From a bacterium (GTDB taxonomy: Bacteria > 4484-113 > JAFGCY01), in contig JAGRNT010000003.1 in NCBI GenBank assembly GCA_020440605.1, forward strand, positions 216,176 to 280,175: DNA of 64,000 nt, written 5' to 3'. A program made the position numbers and the translations under genes. The notes beneath the pieces are model-generated. The model saw only the letters and a list, made by a program, of their open reading frames with translations. It was not told where the DNA came from and did no database searches. Below, piece after piece: positions 27,204-35,763 of this stretch. Numbering within the stretch: position 1 is the first letter of the stretch; each line of letters starts with the position of its first letter.

Positions 27204-27758
27204 ATGTACAGAAACGTACTGACGATGATTTCCCTTGTAGTGGTGCTGTTTGCCGTTTCCTGCGGAGGAGGGGCTTCCCTTCCGGACCCGGGCAATGGCA
27301 ACGGCGGCAACAACGGCGGCGGCGTCGTGACCGACAGCACCGCCCCCGAGATCGTGATCAGCGGGATCACCGAGGGCAGTGCCTACGGTGAGCAGCAGCC
27401 CGGCCTGAACTTCCTCAACGTGAAGGGCGTGGCGGCCGACACCGGCGGTGTCGCCAACATGGCGATGCGCATCAACGGCACGCTGGTCGCCGCCAGCAAC
27501 GACAGTGAGCTGGACTTCGGCTGGGACGTGACCGGCTACGATGACGGCGCCTATGAGGTGGCGGTGCAGGCCAGCGATGCCAGCGGCAACGTGGCCGAGG
27601 AGGTCGTGAACGTGATCGTTGACAACGACCTGATCTTCATCCCGCCCGGCAGCTTCTGGCCCGACCTGGATCTCGACTTCGGGATCATCGATCCGATCCC
27701 CGACCCGGATCCGGGTCCGTGGGTCCCGGACTTCGACATCATCTTCCCCGGCCTGTAA
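27204..27758 (+). CDS. Small Ig-like lipoprotein with acidic tail
   Basis: The start is ATG 27204, with AAGGAT upstream; the frame is open further upstream but without signal. 184 residues: signal peptide with lipobox A-V-S-C (Cys20), a Gly/Asn-rich linker (about 28-38), one Ig-like domain of the Big/'DSTAPEIVISGITEG' type (about 40-145), and a tail rich in Asp and Pro (PDPDPGPWVPDFD). It is the only short member of the local lipoprotein set and has a possible structured leader. The tail could bind cations, which is inference. Confidence 0.75.
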   Translation: MYRNVLTMISLVVVLFAVSCGGGASLPDPGNGNGGNNGGGVVTDSTAPEIVISGITEGSAYGEQQPGLNFLNVKGVAADTGGVANMAMRINGTLVAASNDSELDFGWDVTGYDDGAYEVAVQASDASGNVAEEVVNVIVDNDLIFIPPGSFWPDLDLDFGIIDPIPDPDPGPWVPDFDIIFPGL

Positions 27759-27824
27759 CAGGCCCCCCCACCGGAACCGTGGCCCCTGGGGGATGCAGGC
27801 GCCGCCCCGGAAACTGACGACATG

Positions 27825-27850
27825 AAAGCCTGCTCCACGGAGCAGGCTTT
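27825..27850. terminator. Bidirectional intrinsic terminator
   Basis: Perfect 11-bp stem AAAGCCTGCTC/GAGCAGGCTTT with loop CACG, followed by ACCTTTTT on the plus strand and preceded by A's for the minus strand. It separates the converging genes ending at 27758 and 27928. Confidence 0.85.
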
Positions 27851-27859
27851 ACCTTTTTC

Positions 27860-27912
27860 GGAGTGTCGGTCTCAAGACCGACATGGTCCTGTGGCTCTCG
27901 GAGCCACACTCC
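27860..27912. repeat. Two-hairpin intergenic element, copy 1
   Basis: Outer arms GGAGTGT (27860-27866) and ACACTCC (27906-27912) flank two perfect hairpins: TGTCGGTCT/AGACCGACA (27864-27883) and GTGGCTC/GAGCCAC (27891-27907). The linker contains ATGGTCCTGTG. A second copy with different stems but a similar linker is at 32713-32767. Confidence 0.5.
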
Positions 27913-27927
27913 ATCAATGCCCACTGA

Positions 27928-29286
27928 CTACTCCCAGTAGATGCAGTCATCCACACAGCCCCCGGAGTGACCGCACTCCAGCCAGATGTATTCAGATCTG
28001 ACAAACTGGTTTTCCAGCCAGACGTATGAACCGTCAGGGATGAAGCCGGTCGGACAGTCGAGCCGCGGCGGAAAACCGCCATCGCTGGGCAGCAGGGAAG
28101 CATGGACTTCAGTGCGGTGCAGACCCCGGCCATCTCCACCATTGTGCGGTAGATCCCAGTAATTCCTCGTGTAGAACACTTCATACAATTCCGGGTCCTC
28201 ACGTCGGAAACCCTTGAGGAAGTGCAGCGCTGCCAGTCCGTCTGCATTGCCGACATGCCCGTCCCCATTCAGGTCCAGGCCAGCTCGTGCATCCGGCAAC
28301 GTGTGATCTGCCTGCCACGCATCTTCTGAAAGTCTCCGGTAGGTTTCAGGATCCGGATCGTCAAGCTCGAAGTCAGAGTCCATGTCCAGCGGATTGACAT
28401 GGACGAAGCTCATGCCCCCGTAGCCGGCACGGATCCCGAGGTCAAGCTGCAGCTTCTCCGCTTGCCGGGAGCGGAGGATCCTCGATACGGTCCTGCGACC
28501 GTCGCTGAGCTCCAGCACACTCCAGTTGATGTCATCTGGACCGTGGTTGAGAAAGTCGGCAGGGAAGTGCATCCGCTCGTCCGGACCACCCTTGTACAGT
28601 TCAGTGATGTGGTAGACACGCTCCGGCTTTATCCTGTCGCCCCCATCGGGATACCAGGGATAGTCCAGCATCCGCTTGCTGGAGAACATTGACAGTGTCT
28701 CAATCTGCACGCCGAAATTTGCGGCAATCCCTACCATGTCAGCCGCAGTGATCAGACCGTTGCCATCCCAGTCAATGTTCTGCAGGTAGAAATAGGCGTC
28801 AGAGGCGGGATGCGCCCCGATGTCCTCCGGAGTCCTGCCCAGCTCGCATGCCAGTGGGACGATGTCGGCACAGTTGACGATTCCGTTCTGGTCGAAGTCA
28901 CCTGGCGGGCAGGGTAAGTCGAGTTCATCGTAATAATCGTAGCGGGAAAACTGGTTGTCAAAGTAATCGAAGTAGCCGGGATCGCTGTCATAGTAGGCGC
29001 TGCCTGCAGCCTGCCGGATGTCGCTGCCTGTTGTGGCGCGTCCGCTGTGATTGCGCAGGAGCTCTTCCATTCCCGCCTTCAACTGCTTGAAGGTCTGCTC
29101 ATCGACATCCTCCGGCAGCTCAAGCGCGGCAAGCTCCGCAAGTGCCATGGACTGTTCGCCGGTTTCACTTGTGGCGGAGATCGTCTCCGGTGCTGCCGGT
29201 GCCCCACCTGGGTCTGGGCCTCCACAGGAGGCAAGCTGGCAGGCGCTGAGGCCTGTCACGATGGCAACGCATATTCTGACCTGCAT
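27928..29286 (-). CDS. Dockerin-like lipoprotein with helical module
   Basis: 452 residues; lipobox L-A-S-C (Cys21). After the anchor comes a short helical module around 'LPEDVDEQTFKQLKAGMEEL', then an EF-hand pair (DFDQNGIVNCADIVPLA and DWDGNGLITAADMVGIA) and, near residue 340, a third loop (DLNGDGHVGNADGLAAL). The C-terminus is Cys-containing (ECGHSGGCVDDC), unusual for the set and possibly disulphide-bonded. No propeller is present. It is a paralogue of the genes at 29644 and 31191, which follow the same scheme. GGGGGT precedes the ATG. Confidence 0.78.
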   Translation of the reverse strand: MQVRICVAIVTGLSACQLASCGGPDPGGAPAAPETISATSETGEQSMALAELAALELPEDVDEQTFKQLKAGMEELLRNHSGRATTGSDIRQAAGSAYYDSDPGYFDYFDNQFSRYDYYDELDLPCPPGDFDQNGIVNCADIVPLACELGRTPEDIGAHPASDAYFYLQNIDWDGNGLITAADMVGIAANFGVQIETLSMFSSKRMLDYPWYPDGGDRIKPERVYHITELYKGGPDERMHFPADFLNHGPDDINWSVLELSDGRRTVSRILRSRQAEKLQLDLGIRAGYGGMSFVHVNPLDMDSDFELDDPDPETYRRLSEDAWQADHTLPDARAGLDLNGDGHVGNADGLAALHFLKGFRREDPELYEVFYTRNYWDLPHNGGDGRGLHRTEVHASLLPSDGGFPPRLDCPTGFIPDGSYVWLENQFVRSEYIWLECGHSGGCVDDCIYWE

Positions 29287-29643
29287 GTTATGACCCCCAA
29301 GTCCACAGGTATTTCAGCCAATAGAGTCTTACACATCAGAGGAGTGACCGTGGTTATCACTTCCGACCCATTCGCGGGTGGACACATGACCGCTGAGCCG
29401 GGCTCAGCCTTGTCGAAAGCTGGAAACTGGCTCCATGAATTCAGCCAGGCGAATGGAGGTCCGGCGCAAGCCGGGCTCGGAGGCCAGACGCCAGTCTGGT
29501 AAGGTCTCGCACAATCAGCTCACTGGAAGCAGGGCAGTGGTAATATCGCCACCGGCTGGGCTGCTAGCCCAGCCCTACTTCATCACCTGATGACTCATTC
29601 TGCTTCTCATTCTGTTTCTGACCACTTCATACTCACATTTGCC
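29287..29643. other. Gene-free spacer rich in hairpins
   Basis: No ORF with coding character. It holds four perfect inverted repeats: GCTGAGCC/GGCTCAGC (29392-29408), CCGGC-GCAA-GCCGG (29461-29474), CCAGAC/GTCTGG (29484-29499) and GGCTGGGCT/AGCCCAGCC (29554-29574). The last is nearest the 3' side of no gene, so it is not an obvious terminator. The stretch near 29580-29640 is CT-rich and low in complexity. Confidence 0.5.
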
Positions 29644-31074
29644 TCAGGGTATCTGAATTACGTCCGAGGGCTGACCAGGGAGAGTGGGGCCTGCATAGAA
29701 CTGGGACACATTCGGCCTGATCCACAGCCATGAACCACTGGGCAGATCCGGTAGGGAAACTGCCTGCCAAAGAAAGTGATTCTGGAATTCGTCAACAAGC
29801 TCACCGCTGTCAAGTTGTTTTGTGATGTAATCCGTCGCAGCGTCGTCCGTCCCACCACGGATGAAGGAAATGTCTTGCAGACTGAATGTCGCATATGGCT
29901 CGACATCACTGCCCGTTGTCATTTGCAGGTCCGGCGCTTGTGGGCTGTTCGCAACGTAAACGTTCAGGCTGGAGATTTCAAGGCCGAAATGCCTGGTGAT
30001 CATCACGAAATCAGCCATGCCCAGGTGGCCATCACTATTGATATCCATCGACCGGCGCCACTGATCATCTTCAGCGTAGTCAACCACACTCCAGTAAACC
30101 CCGAACCCAAGCATGTCACTAATCGTCACTGTCTGGTTGTTGTCCCAGTCGAAGTACTGGTAGTACTCCCAGAAGAGCACGCCTGAGTCGCGGTCGTATC
30201 GCAGGTTCGTGATGCTGGCATGTCCGCTGTTGAGCCGGTTGATGTCAATCTGGCTCGGCCGCAGGGCGGTGTCCGACTGCGCCCAGTAATAAATGCCAGG
30301 CTGCGGGTCCGCGATGCTGAAGACGAAGCTGTCAAGCTTGCCGGACTTGCCGAAACGGCTTGCAGCTGACAACGGCAGTTCCATCAGGGGCTCAATATCG
30401 GGCCCTTGCTGGCCGTCCCAGGAATAGTCCGCCGCATCGGTGGAAGCATAGAGGTACATTTTCGTTGTGGGCTGGCCCATGTGCCTGGCAATCGGTACGA
30501 TGTCACCGAGATTCACCCAGCCGTTGCCATCTCCGTCAAGCACTGCCAGGTCCTGGGTAAAAACTGGTGTCCCGAGATTCCGTGAAAGCGGGACAAGGTC
30601 AGCCGGACTGACGATCCCGTTCCTGTCATAGTCCGCAGCGCTGTTGTAGGAAGCGGTAATTGTGTTGTCGGCCTCATTGAATTCCAGGCTCGGCCGGCTT
30701 TCGTACAGTCCAATGTAGTTGTTGTCCAGGTCAAAGTACTCAGGCTTTGGTTCTGATTCGGCTGATGAAGTTCTTTCAGGCGCTTCAGATTGAGGCTCCC
30801 CCAGCAGCCTCGCCAGCTCCGCCTTCAATTCATTGAACACTTCCGCGTCCACATCCTCAGGTGTCTCGAGCGCGGCGATCTCGCGCAGGGCGTCGTCGAG
30901 ATTGACTGAATCGGCAATCTGATCCTGCAGGTCTGGCGACACTGTGGTGGCAACTGCACTGATCTTGTCAGACGGCGCTACACCTCCACATCCACCTGCC
31001 AGCATTGCCAGCATGGCGATGCTGCTGATCACTACTCCGGCAGTCCTGATTCCAGTTTTCATGCCCTTATCCAT
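29644..31074 (-). CDS. Double dockerin-like lipoprotein with helical module
   Basis: The start ATG at 31074 has GGGAG upstream; ATG 31062 is an alternative. Signal peptide with lipobox A-G-G-C (Cys29). The helical module is 'EIAALETPEDVDAEVFNELK'. Two EF-hand pairs follow: one at about residues 145-205 (DYDRNGIVSPADLVPLS, then DGDGNGWVNLGDIVPIA) and a second nearer the C-terminus (DWDNNQTVTISDMLGFG, then DINSDGHLGMADFVMIT). Beta-rich stretches separate them. The doubled arrangement matches the gene at 31191. Possible role: calcium-stabilised surface adhesion module; no partner is known. Confidence 0.8.
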   Translation of the reverse strand: MDKGMKTGIRTAGVVISSIAMLAMLAGGCGGVAPSDKISAVATTVSPDLQDQIADSVNLDDALREIAALETPEDVDAEVFNELKAELARLLGEPQSEAPERTSSAESEPKPEYFDLDNNYIGLYESRPSLEFNEADNTITASYNSAADYDRNGIVSPADLVPLSRNLGTPVFTQDLAVLDGDGNGWVNLGDIVPIARHMGQPTTKMYLYASTDAADYSWDGQQGPDIEPLMELPLSAASRFGKSGKLDSFVFSIADPQPGIYYWAQSDTALRPSQIDINRLNSGHASITNLRYDRDSGVLFWEYYQYFDWDNNQTVTISDMLGFGVYWSVVDYAEDDQWRRSMDINSDGHLGMADFVMITRHFGLEISSLNVYVANSPQAPDLQMTTGSDVEPYATFSLQDISFIRGGTDDAATDYITKQLDSGELVDEFQNHFLWQAVSLPDLPSGSWLWIRPNVSQFYAGPTLPGQPSDVIQIP

Positions 31075-31190
31075 GCCCGCTCCCGTCAAATCTTTCCTCA
31101 ACAGTTCACTGGTCTGGTCTGTTCTCTACTTTCCGCTAACTGCCAACTCATTCTCATTCTGCCAACTGACCACAGACCACTGATCACTGA

Positions 31191-32573
31191 CTACTGTACT
31201 TCAACGAACTCGCAGACAGGCCCCAGCTCGCCGGAGTTGTCATAGGGACGCAGATACAGGTAGCTCCCGCTGGCCGGCGTGAAGGGCAGGCCTGCGCTGT
31301 ACTGCACCGTGTCCGCTCCCAGCGGATCAATCTCCCAGAAAGGCACTTCCAGCACGGGCTGTAGCTTCTCCTCTCCCCAGTAGCCATCCGGGAGCTGCGC
31401 ATCAGTTTCTGCATGGTACAGCCGGTAGCCGTCATATGCGCTGCCAAGGAGCAGGGCTATGCTGTTGATGTCCTCGAAATCCACCACACCGTCACGGTTG
31501 CAGTCCGGGTCAACCGACCGGCCATTCATGATGTAATCCGTTTTGCTCTGGCCGAAGGTTCCACCGACCACGGTGATGGCTGATACATTGCACTCCCCGA
31601 TGCGCTGGGCGTCACCCATGAACACATAGCGCCAGTTCGCCGTGCCTGCCCCGGCATCATACTGCAGCTGCGTGCCACGCTGGCGATAGGGCGGCATCCG
31701 GGTGTAGCCGGTACTGAGCACCTCCCCGGCCTTGGCAATGAAGCTCGGGTCGCCGGGGCTGCCATCCGTGATCTGTCGCACCCAGTAGAAGGAACGCAGC
31801 TCCCCGGCAAGCTCCAGCTCGAAGTAGCCCTGCCTGCCGGCCTCGACAACGATACCCTGCTGGTCCACCGTTGCCAGCGGAGCCATGCTGAGCTGGCTGA
31901 AATCGAAGGGGAAATCCTGCAGGTCCTCGCTGCCGTAGACGGCGAAGCCGTCAGAATGCCGGCCGAAATTGCGGCCGACCGGGCTCACATCCGAGATGTT
32001 GATCTCCCCGTCGCGCTTGCCATCCGTGATCCGCTCCCGCGAGCCGAAGGCGAAGTCTCCTCCCGGATCCGGTGCCTTGACGCCCAGCCTGAAGGCCAGC
32101 GGTACCAGGTCCGCGGCATTCACCTCGCCGTTCTGGTCATAGTCACCGGGCAGTTCATACAGCCAGCGCAGGCGGCGTTCGGAATGATCAACCCGCAGGT
32201 GTACATCCAGTGGCTTGAATACCTCCTCATCGCTGGCCGCAGCTACCAGGCGCTCCGGCGCAGCCTGCTCCCGCAGAACACGCGCCAGCTCCGCCTTAAG
32301 CTCTTCAAACACTTCCGCGTCGACATTCTCAGGTGTTTGCAGCGCGGCGATTTCCCGCAGGGCGGCGGGGAGGTCGATCTCCATTTCAAGGCTGGTATCC
32401 GCAGCGGGCGCAGTTCCATTGCCCGTCGCAGTTCCGGCTTCAGGCAGAGCAGGACTGCCCGTGGAGCTTTCAGCCTGCCCGGCTGTCTGCAGCTCAGGCG
32501 AGCGCGCATCCCCGCCGCAGGCCCCGAGCAGCAGCACCAGTATCAGCGTTCCGTATCCGATCCGTCCGCACAT
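31191..32573 (-). CDS. Double dockerin-like lipoprotein with helical module
   Basis: 460 residues; lipobox L-G-A-C (Cys19); GGGGGATAGGA upstream. The helical module is 'EIAALQTPENVDAEVFEELK'. EF-hand pair 1 is DYDQNGEVNAADLVPLA plus a degenerate DGKRDGEINISDVSPVG. Pair 2 is degenerate in its first half (ECNVSAITVVG lacks the acidic ligands) but has a good second loop (DCNRDGVVDFEDINSIA). It is a clear paralogue of the gene just upstream at 29644, with decay of some calcium ligands. No propeller. Confidence 0.8.
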   Translation of the reverse strand: MCGRIGYGTLILVLLLGACGGDARSPELQTAGQAESSTGSPALPEAGTATGNGTAPAADTSLEMEIDLPAALREIAALQTPENVDAEVFEELKAELARVLREQAAPERLVAAASDEEVFKPLDVHLRVDHSERRLRWLYELPGDYDQNGEVNAADLVPLAFRLGVKAPDPGGDFAFGSRERITDGKRDGEINISDVSPVGRNFGRHSDGFAVYGSEDLQDFPFDFSQLSMAPLATVDQQGIVVEAGRQGYFELELAGELRSFYWVRQITDGSPGDPSFIAKAGEVLSTGYTRMPPYRQRGTQLQYDAGAGTANWRYVFMGDAQRIGECNVSAITVVGGTFGQSKTDYIMNGRSVDPDCNRDGVVDFEDINSIALLLGSAYDGYRLYHAETDAQLPDGYWGEEKLQPVLEVPFWEIDPLGADTVQYSAGLPFTPASGSYLYLRPYDNSGELGPVCEFVEVQ

Positions 32574-32712
32574 GGTCCTATCCCCCGTGCATTTTCAGTT
32601 TCAGCCATCTAAATGCTACAGGAAACAGCGCTAATGTAAAGGGGACACTTAAGCGGCAATCTGGCGCTGACACTTCTGAGGACTTAGGACATAGGTTGTA
32701 GGGAGTAGGGCT

Positions 32713-32767
32713 GGTGTCATGCCTCCGGCATGACCCTGTGAAATATGGTCACGCGGAGCGTGACACC
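32713..32767. repeat. Two-hairpin intergenic element, copy 2
   Basis: Outer arms GGTGTC (32713-32718) and GACACC (32762-32767) flank CATGCC/GGCATG (32718-32732, loop TCC) and GTCACGC/GCGTGAC (32748-32764, loop GGA). The linker ATGACCCTGTG matches copy 1 at 27860-27912 closely, while the stems differ by paired changes. Confidence 0.5.
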
Positions 32768-32808
32768 GCAGACTCCCCTACACCCCACAACCTAGAACCT
32801 ACACCCTC

Positions 32809-32835
32809 GTGAGATCAGGCACTGCCTGATCTCAC
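32809..32835 (-). terminator. Inverted repeat overlapping the stop codon of the gene at 32832
   Basis: GTGAGATCAGGCA (32809-32821) and TGCCTGATCTCAC (32823-32835) form a 13-nt inverted repeat around one base. The TGA stop (32832-32834) lies inside the first arm as transcribed. No T-run follows, so it may act by stabilising the 3' end rather than by intrinsic termination. Confidence 0.5.
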
Positions 32836-35702
32836 GGCACGAAGTACCTTGCCACCTTCAGTTCCGCCGTTGCCATGTCGTGGTAGCAGATCAGCGGATC
32901 GCCGCTGCCGTTCATCGTGAGAGAGATGTAGGCCGACTCATGTGCATCCGTGTCATATGCGCCTACTCCCGTTGCCACCACGCCGCCCTCCGGGAAGTCA
33001 TCGCTGACCTCCGGTGTCTGCGTCGCGCGGTATGTCAGCGCCTGCTCCTCCGTGGAGTAGTAGGCCAGCCCGAGGAAGCCCGCGACATTGGCGCTGGCCA
33101 GATGGTAGCCGTAGTCGGAGGACAGGCTGTCCGGGATGTACTGCGGGGCGGACCAGTCGGTCGTGGACAGGTCGTTGGCCTTGCGCACCAGCAGCCCGCC
33201 GGTTGTTGCATTGCGCAGCAGCAGGTACGGCCGGTCCGTGATGCTCGTGGCCGCCGCGAACTGCAGTTCGTGGTCACCCGGCGTGTTGTTGCCAAGTGAG
33301 TACGGCAGCAGGGTCCAGTTGGTGCCCTGGTTGTTGGTCGCCTTGCTGAAGTATGCCCGCCAGGGCGTGTCATACTGGTCATTGTTGAGCACGTACCAGA
33401 CCGCCGGCCGGCCACTCGTGCCGGGGGCGTTGGCCTCGCAGGTCGTCAGCGCGGTCTTGTCCAGGTGGAACTCGCTGCCCTTCCAGACCGTACCCCCGTT
33501 GAACAGATCCCAGTCGCCGCCGAGGTTGGCCACCAGGTCCGTGGCGCGTACGTAGTAGATGCTGTAGGGATCATCCACGTCGCCCGTATGCCAGACGTAG
33601 GCGATCGCCGGGTAGCCGTCGATGATGTTCAGGCTCGGGCTGTGGTCAAGCGGATCGCTCGTGATCCGCACCTGCTGGAAGCTCGTGGCATCCGCCGTGT
33701 TGCCAACGACGTAGTAGATTCCGGGCTCAGCTCCGACCCGCTGGTAGGCCATCGCCGGGCGGCTGCCGCCGGCCAGTGCCCTCAGTGAGATGTGCTTCGC
33801 CGTCACCGAGAGCGGGACTGCCTGCGGGCTGTTCCAACTCAGTCCCTGGCTGTCCGCGCTGCGCACGTAGTAGAGCGTGTTGAAGCGCCGGTAGGCGATC
33901 GCCGGCCTGCCGTCGATCATTGCCATCATCGGGTCCGCCGGGCTGATGTCCGAGACATTGTCAATCGCCGTGCTCAGCCAGCCCTCGGTGGACAGTTCGC
34001 GCGTCGCCACCGCCGTGGCCAGGTCGTCATCCGTCACGCGCAGCCGCACCGTGCTCAGGCCGCCGCCGCTGAAATCGACGGTCTGGACGATGCTGCCGTC
34101 CTCGATCTCGTAGATCCCGTCACCGTCAAGGTCCCAGTCGTACTGCTCGATGCTGCCGTCCACATCGTTGCTCAGCGTGGCGGACAGGGTGGCGGTCCAG
34201 GGCGCGACGCCACTGCTGCTGTCAGCGTCGATATGCGCCACGGGAGCCAGGTTGTCAAGATCAGGGGCATAGAAGTAAAGCGTGTTCGAGATCCGGCTCC
34301 TGTAAGTGGCAACGACTGAGAAGTCGCCCTGGAAGATGTCAACTATGTCCATTTCCGCAGTTTCCTGGTTGATCTCGCCGACGTTCGGGACCACGAAGCC
34401 GCTGCCTATCAGGCCCGCGCTGATCTCCCGCAGCGGGGTGAGTTCCACCACGCCGCCACCGCCGCCGGGGCCGGTCGTGGAACTGAATCCGCCGATCAGG
34501 AAATACTGCGAGTCCGGGTCAAGGGTCACGTTCCCGTCCACGGGGTGGTTCAGCATCAGCAGGTGGTTGACATTCGGGTCAATGAAGTACGGGTCGCCTT
34601 CACTTCCGCTGCCGGACAGCGCTGCTCCATCCAGGTCCAGCACCGGGCCTGGTGCTCCCGCGATCTCCACAACCTGGCTGACCGTGCCTTCGTTGCCTTC
34701 ACTGTCAACGGGCCGGGCCCAGAGCACCACCGGTCCGGCCGGTGCCGAGGGCTGGATGTAGCCATAGACCAGCCGGTCCGAGACCGGGTCGCCGACGCCG
34801 TTCTCGAAGGGAACGCTGCTGGCAGCCGGGATCGTGCTCGGGGCAGCCGCGTCCGCCGGCACGTCGTCCGGGTTGCTGCTGGCGTAGATGTTGAATCCGC
34901 CCAGGGTGTCATTGCCGAAGTTCTGCCCGATCACCGTCAGGTCGGCGAGATTTATCTCACCGTTGCCATCACCGTCCACAACCGTCTCCACGGGGAAGTT
35001 CTCGATGCCGATGAACAGCAGGTCCTCCCCGAAGGGTCCGCTCTGGCCGAAGTGCAGGCCGAGCGGAGTGAGGTCGGCGATCGTGACGATGCCGTTCTGG
35101 TCATAGTCGCCGGGGTTGGTGTACTGAACTGTGCTGATCAGCGCATCGCTGCCGGAGAACATCGGTCCGGCCAGGGCCGTCATCGGTGCACTGGCATTCG
35201 CACCGCGCGGCACCATCGCCGTCCTGCGCTGCAGCTTCTCCGCTCCCCGGCTGAAGTGCAGTCTTGCCAGGGTTCCGCCCTGCTGCAGGGCTTCCACCCT
35301 GTCGAAGTTCGGCAGCACATGCCCGAGCTCCACCAGTCCCGGCTCACTGGCAATGGCGAGGGACAGCAGTTGCTGCTCCCCGAGGCTGTCAACGGTTTCA
35401 ATGCCGTCAAGTGACAGTTCTCGCGGGTCATAGGCCAGCTCGGCAAACAGCCTGCTCAGGCCGCTGCCTTCGGCCAGCTGAAGCGTGGCCGTGATCCCGG
35501 CCTCATCCTCAGTCAGGCTGAGCTGCAGCGCCTGAGGATCCATGATCCCGCTGCCGTCGGTGATGCTCAAAAGCGGCCTGTCCGGATACTGCGTCTGGGC
35601 CGATCCGTCCTCCAGCTGCCTGCTGCCATTGCCAGCGCCGCAGGATGCGACTCCCAGCATCAGCATCAGCCCTGTTGTCATTGTCGCTACTGCGTTCTTC
35701 AT
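32832..35702 (-). CDS. Cohesin-like, dockerin-like, PKD and propeller lipoprotein
   Basis: Largest member of the central array, about 956 residues. Start choice: ATG 35702 is 9 nt after GGGAG; ATGs at 35708 and 35723 are alternatives. Lipobox V-A-S-C (Cys21). A cohesin-like domain follows (about residues 45-150: 'LSRLFAELAYDPRELSLDG' and 'GGTLARLHFSRG'). The EF-hand pair (GDYDQNGIVTIADLTPLG, DGDGNGEINLADLTVIG) comes next. Then an Ig-like region with a Gly-rich patch, a PKD-like domain (YDWDLDGDGIYE), and a propeller with blades 'RPAIAYRRFNTLYYVRS'. Co-directional with three more members of the same type downstream in the map order. Confidence 0.85.
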   Translation of the reverse strand: MKNAVATMTTGLMLMLGVASCGAGNGSRQLEDGSAQTQYPDRPLLSITDGSGIMDPQALQLSLTEDEAGITATLQLAEGSGLSRLFAELAYDPRELSLDGIETVDSLGEQQLLSLAIASEPGLVELGHVLPNFDRVEALQQGGTLARLHFSRGAEKLQRRTAMVPRGANASAPMTALAGPMFSGSDALISTVQYTNPGDYDQNGIVTIADLTPLGLHFGQSGPFGEDLLFIGIENFPVETVVDGDGNGEINLADLTVIGQNFGNDTLGGFNIYASSNPDDVPADAAAPSTIPAASSVPFENGVGDPVSDRLVYGYIQPSAPAGPVVLWARPVDSEGNEGTVSQVVEIAGAPGPVLDLDGAALSGSGSEGDPYFIDPNVNHLLMLNHPVDGNVTLDPDSQYFLIGGFSSTTGPGGGGGVVELTPLREISAGLIGSGFVVPNVGEINQETAEMDIVDIFQGDFSVVATYRSRISNTLYFYAPDLDNLAPVAHIDADSSSGVAPWTATLSATLSNDVDGSIEQYDWDLDGDGIYEIEDGSIVQTVDFSGGGLSTVRLRVTDDDLATAVATRELSTEGWLSTAIDNVSDISPADPMMAMIDGRPAIAYRRFNTLYYVRSADSQGLSWNSPQAVPLSVTAKHISLRALAGGSRPAMAYQRVGAEPGIYYVVGNTADATSFQQVRITSDPLDHSPSLNIIDGYPAIAYVWHTGDVDDPYSIYYVRATDLVANLGGDWDLFNGGTVWKGSEFHLDKTALTTCEANAPGTSGRPAVWYVLNNDQYDTPWRAYFSKATNNQGTNWTLLPYSLGNNTPGDHELQFAAATSITDRPYLLLRNATTGGLLVRKANDLSTTDWSAPQYIPDSLSSDYGYHLASANVAGFLGLAYYSTEEQALTYRATQTPEVSDDFPEGGVVATGVGAYDTDAHESAYISLTMNGSGDPLICYHDMATAELKVARYFVP

Positions 35703-35763
35703 CGTCATTATCTCCCGGCGCATGCCTGAGCAGCGCCCTGCCGCCGCCAGCGGCTGTCAGTTC

